From UBA7805 sp036146215 (GTDB taxonomy: Bacteria; Planctomycetota; Planctomycetia; Pirellulales; UBA7805): a DNA stretch of 7,828 nt. The notes under the pieces are model-generated. The model saw nothing but the letters and a program-made list of their open reading frames with translations. It did not search any database and was not told the DNA's origin. Below, piece after piece: positions 6,219 through 7,828 of this stretch. The position numbers and the translations under genes were made by a program. Every line of letters starts with the position of its first letter. Position 1 is the first letter of the stretch. The stretch covers positions 1-7,828 of the forward strand of contig JAYYJN010000205.1 in the NCBI GenBank assembly GCA_036146215.1, written 5' to 3'.

Positions 6219-7010
6219 CTGTAATCGCTCGAGATGCCTCTGAATACTTTGTTGATAATTGGGTTCGATACGCGCTAACCGCTCTGACATTTGCTCCGGT
6301 TCTCCATCGCAACAATCCGCCAGATACTCTTGCAGTAATTCTTTGCGGGCATCGTTGGTCGTAAGCAGAAAATGGGTCCAGAGCCATGCCTCGGCGTAAT
6401 CCGTTTCTGTCAGTGATGCGGTTTGCAACATCTGTTCGAGTCGCTCTAGATTTGGTTGCCATTTTTTATTTTTACTGGCCGTGATCAGCAGATCATACTG
6501 AGAAGCATTCCAACCGGTTTTGCCGCGATCGGCTTCGTAGAATTCGGCAATTCCCTCGTCAATCCATAGGGGGATCCGAGGAATTGCTGCGTGCAGGTAA
6601 CCATGGCAAACCTCATGAGAAAGGTCCTCGGCAATCTGATCTCCCCAATACGTGTAAACGCAGAGGCGGGTATCGGTTTGCACAAAAAATGCGCGTCTTT
6701 CGGGACAATCAGGATATCGTCGTGCAAGAAAACGATGATATCGGCGCGGGGTCTTAAACAGATAAACCTCCACCGGTTCATTAGAAGGAGGTAAAGCAAG
6801 CGTGGTGGTTAATTGCTCGCGCATCGTTTCCAGATCGCGAAGCAGCCGATGATTATCGGGTAGCTGGAAGTCGCTATAGATGACCAATTCGTCAAGCACC
6901 AGACTGCTGGCAACGGGGAGTTGGGATGGTGGTTTGTAAAGGCGACAGCCCGGGAACACTACGAAAACGGCGCAAAGCAGCAACAGGGTATCCCTTTGCG
7001 AGCGGTCCAT
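6195..7010 (-). CDS. Predicted lipoprotein with zinc-metallopeptidase (HExxH) motif, DUF1570/peptidase-MA-like
   Basis: A 271-residue putative envelope protein. From the chosen ATG (codon 7008-7010) it starts MDRSQRDTLLLLCAVFVVFPGC: a short charged end, a hydrophobic core and a cysteine (C22) in a lipobox-like site, though with the atypical FPG before the Cys. HEVCH places zinc ligands at H132 and H136 with catalytic E133 (codons 6615-6617, 6603-6605, 6612-6614). WIDEGIAEFYE follows, and E152 is the likely third ligand of a gluzincin. The spacing and the W-x-x-EG-x-A pattern resemble DUF1570 or peptidase-MA-like proteins, common in planctomycetes. ATG at 7064 and TTG at 7097 would extend the protein, but they would bury the signal peptide behind 18-29 odd residues and have no better ribosome binding site. 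It lies 114 bases downstream of ispG on the same strand. Substrate unknown; activity is inferred from the motif only. Confidence 0.75.
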   Translation of the reverse strand: MDRSQRDTLLLLCAVFVVFPGCRLYKPPSQLPVASSLVLDELVIYSDFQLPDNHRLLRDLETMREQLTTTLALPPSNEPVEVYLFKTPRRYHRFLARRYPDCPERRAFFVQTDTRLCVYTYWGDQIAEDLSHEVCHGYLHAAIPRIPLWIDEGIAEFYEADRGKTGWNASQYDLLITASKNKKWQPNLERLEQMLQTASLTETDYAEAWLWTHFLLTTNDARKELLQEYLADCCDGEPEQMSERLARIEPNYQQSIQRHLERLQSGDFFAP

Positions 7011-7124
7011 AGCGTGTGTCCCCAACCCCAAACCGTGGTGATGCGTTGCTTCGCTACCGCTCATAATAGGGCGGCCAATAAAATCAGGGTAGGCCAATTT
7101 GAATCGCTATTTCAGCGAACCCGC

Positions 7125-7828
7125 TCAATGAATCCGCGTGGCAATCAACTGATCAAGCTCGACTTTTAATCTGTCTAGAATTTCACCATAGGAATACAAC
7201 CCGACTTCTTCCGCACCCCTTTTGAGACAGACATGCTTGGGACCGCACCAAAGGCCAAGGTCGGCATCGTCAGTCTCGCCGGGACCATTGACCCGACACC
7301 CCATGACCGCAATGGTGATCGCGTGATCTTGCGCGTAGCGGGTCATTTCTTTGACTTGCTCGGCCAGATCGATAAACGCCTCATTCTCGACACGTGAGCA
7401 ACTCGGGCAACTGATGATGTTCATCTGATCGGTGGAAAATTGCACCACGCTCCGCACGCGACCGGCTGCAATATCGGCGAGAATCTCTCGCCCGGCCGCA
7501 ATTTCCTCCCCCTTGCGATCATTCGCGACTGTTAAGGAGACCCGCACCGTATCACCAATGCCCTGACTGATTAACTGCTCGAATGCAATACGCGTTTTGA
7601 TAATTCCATCGGGCGGGAGACCTGCTTCGGTTACTCCTAAATGCAGAGGGATATCGGGGCGTTCGGACGCAAACCGCCGATTCACTTCGATCACGTGAGC
7701 AGGATCAGAGTCTTTCAGCGAAACACAATAACGAGTGAATCCAATTTCATCGAGCAAGCCGCAATGATCCAATGCACTTTCAAGCATAGGTCCGATCGAA
7801 TCGTCTGCCTCAAACCGCGCCGCTTTGG
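7125..7828 (-). CDS. ispG: 4-hydroxy-3-methylbut-2-enyl diphosphate synthase IspG/GcpE (N-terminal part outside window)
   Basis: Iron-sulfur enzyme of the MEP isoprenoid pathway that converts 2-C-methyl-D-erythritol 2,4-cyclodiphosphate to HMBPP; cytoplasmic. The frame stays open to the window edge at 7828, so the ATG at 7785-7787 is internal. The visible part covers the end of the TIM-barrel domain (VSLKDSD, HLGVTEAGLPPDGIIKT, GIGDTVRVSL) and the whole cluster domain. Cluster cysteines are in ISCPSC (codons 7407-7409 and 7398-7400) and VMGCRVNGPGE (Cys 7296-7298); the Glu at 7275-7277 in NGPGE is the fourth ligand or catalytic residue. Compared with E. coli IspG, the stretch between the barrel and the CPSC motif is longer, with DRKGEEIAAGREI and RSVVQFSTDQMN. 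No large plant-type insertion domain is visible in this part. The TGA stop is at 7125-7127, followed by the lipoprotein gene on the same strand. Confidence 0.97.
   Translation of the reverse strand, partial: KAARFEADDSIGPMLESALDHCGLLDEIGFTRYCVSLKDSDPAHVIEVNRRFASERPDIPLHLGVTEAGLPPDGIIKTRIAFEQLISQGIGDTVRVSLTVANDRKGEEIAAGREILADIAAGRVRSVVQFSTDQMNIISCPSCSRVENEAFIDLAEQVKEMTRYAQDHAITIAVMGCRVNGPGETDDADLGLWCGPKHVCLKRGAEEVGLYSYGEILDRLKVELDQLIATRIH

Overview
The window looks like ordinary chromosomal, housekeeping DNA from a Gram-negative-type bacterium. My best guess is a planctomycete, perhaps in or near the Pirellulales. That is inference from protein flavour: the CPBP protease carries an HAGHGPDP stretch next to its zinc-site histidine, IspG carries a TEAGLPPDG stretch, a DUF1570/peptidase-MA-like lipoprotein is present, and the Shine-Dalgarno signal varies in strength from gene to gene. 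No tRNA, rRNA, CRISPR array, insertion sequence or phage gene was seen. Coding density is high and no gene-free stretch exceeds 300 bases.

Layout, plus strand, 1-6218: the 3' part of rimO (ribosomal protein S12 methylthiotransferase); pgsA (phosphatidylglycerophosphate synthase) 12 bases later, with a Shine-Dalgarno that overlaps the rimO stop; a CPBP-family intramembrane protease; a Gfo/Idh/MocA oxidoreductase with its own perfect TATAAT box and strong ribosome binding site; an LpxL/HtrB-like lipid acyltransferase; and a tandem-GNAT acetyltransferase. Minus strand, 7828-6195: the 3' part of ispG (MEP isoprenoid pathway), then a small predicted lipoprotein with a zinc-metallopeptidase HExxH motif. 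The two strands converge at 6195-6218, where the GNAT and peptidase genes overlap tail to tail by 24 bases.

How the genes relate: rimO-pgsA-CPBP reads like one transcription unit. PgsA (phospholipid head-group pathway), the LpxL-like acyltransferase (lipid A-type acylation), the CPBP protease (membrane) and the lipoprotein peptidase (envelope) give the region an envelope theme, but nothing in the sequence shows that they form one pathway. RimO and IspG are both [4Fe-4S] enzymes with unrelated roles.

I found no convincing new biological system. The points most worth a second look are the start of the acyltransferase gene (family-like residues continue upstream into an in-frame stop, with two ATGTGA start-stop elements around it), the roughly 2.6-fold excess of GATC tetranucleotides across the window, the tail-to-tail gene overlap containing an A7 run, and the uncharacterised tandem-GNAT and HEVCH lipoprotein genes.
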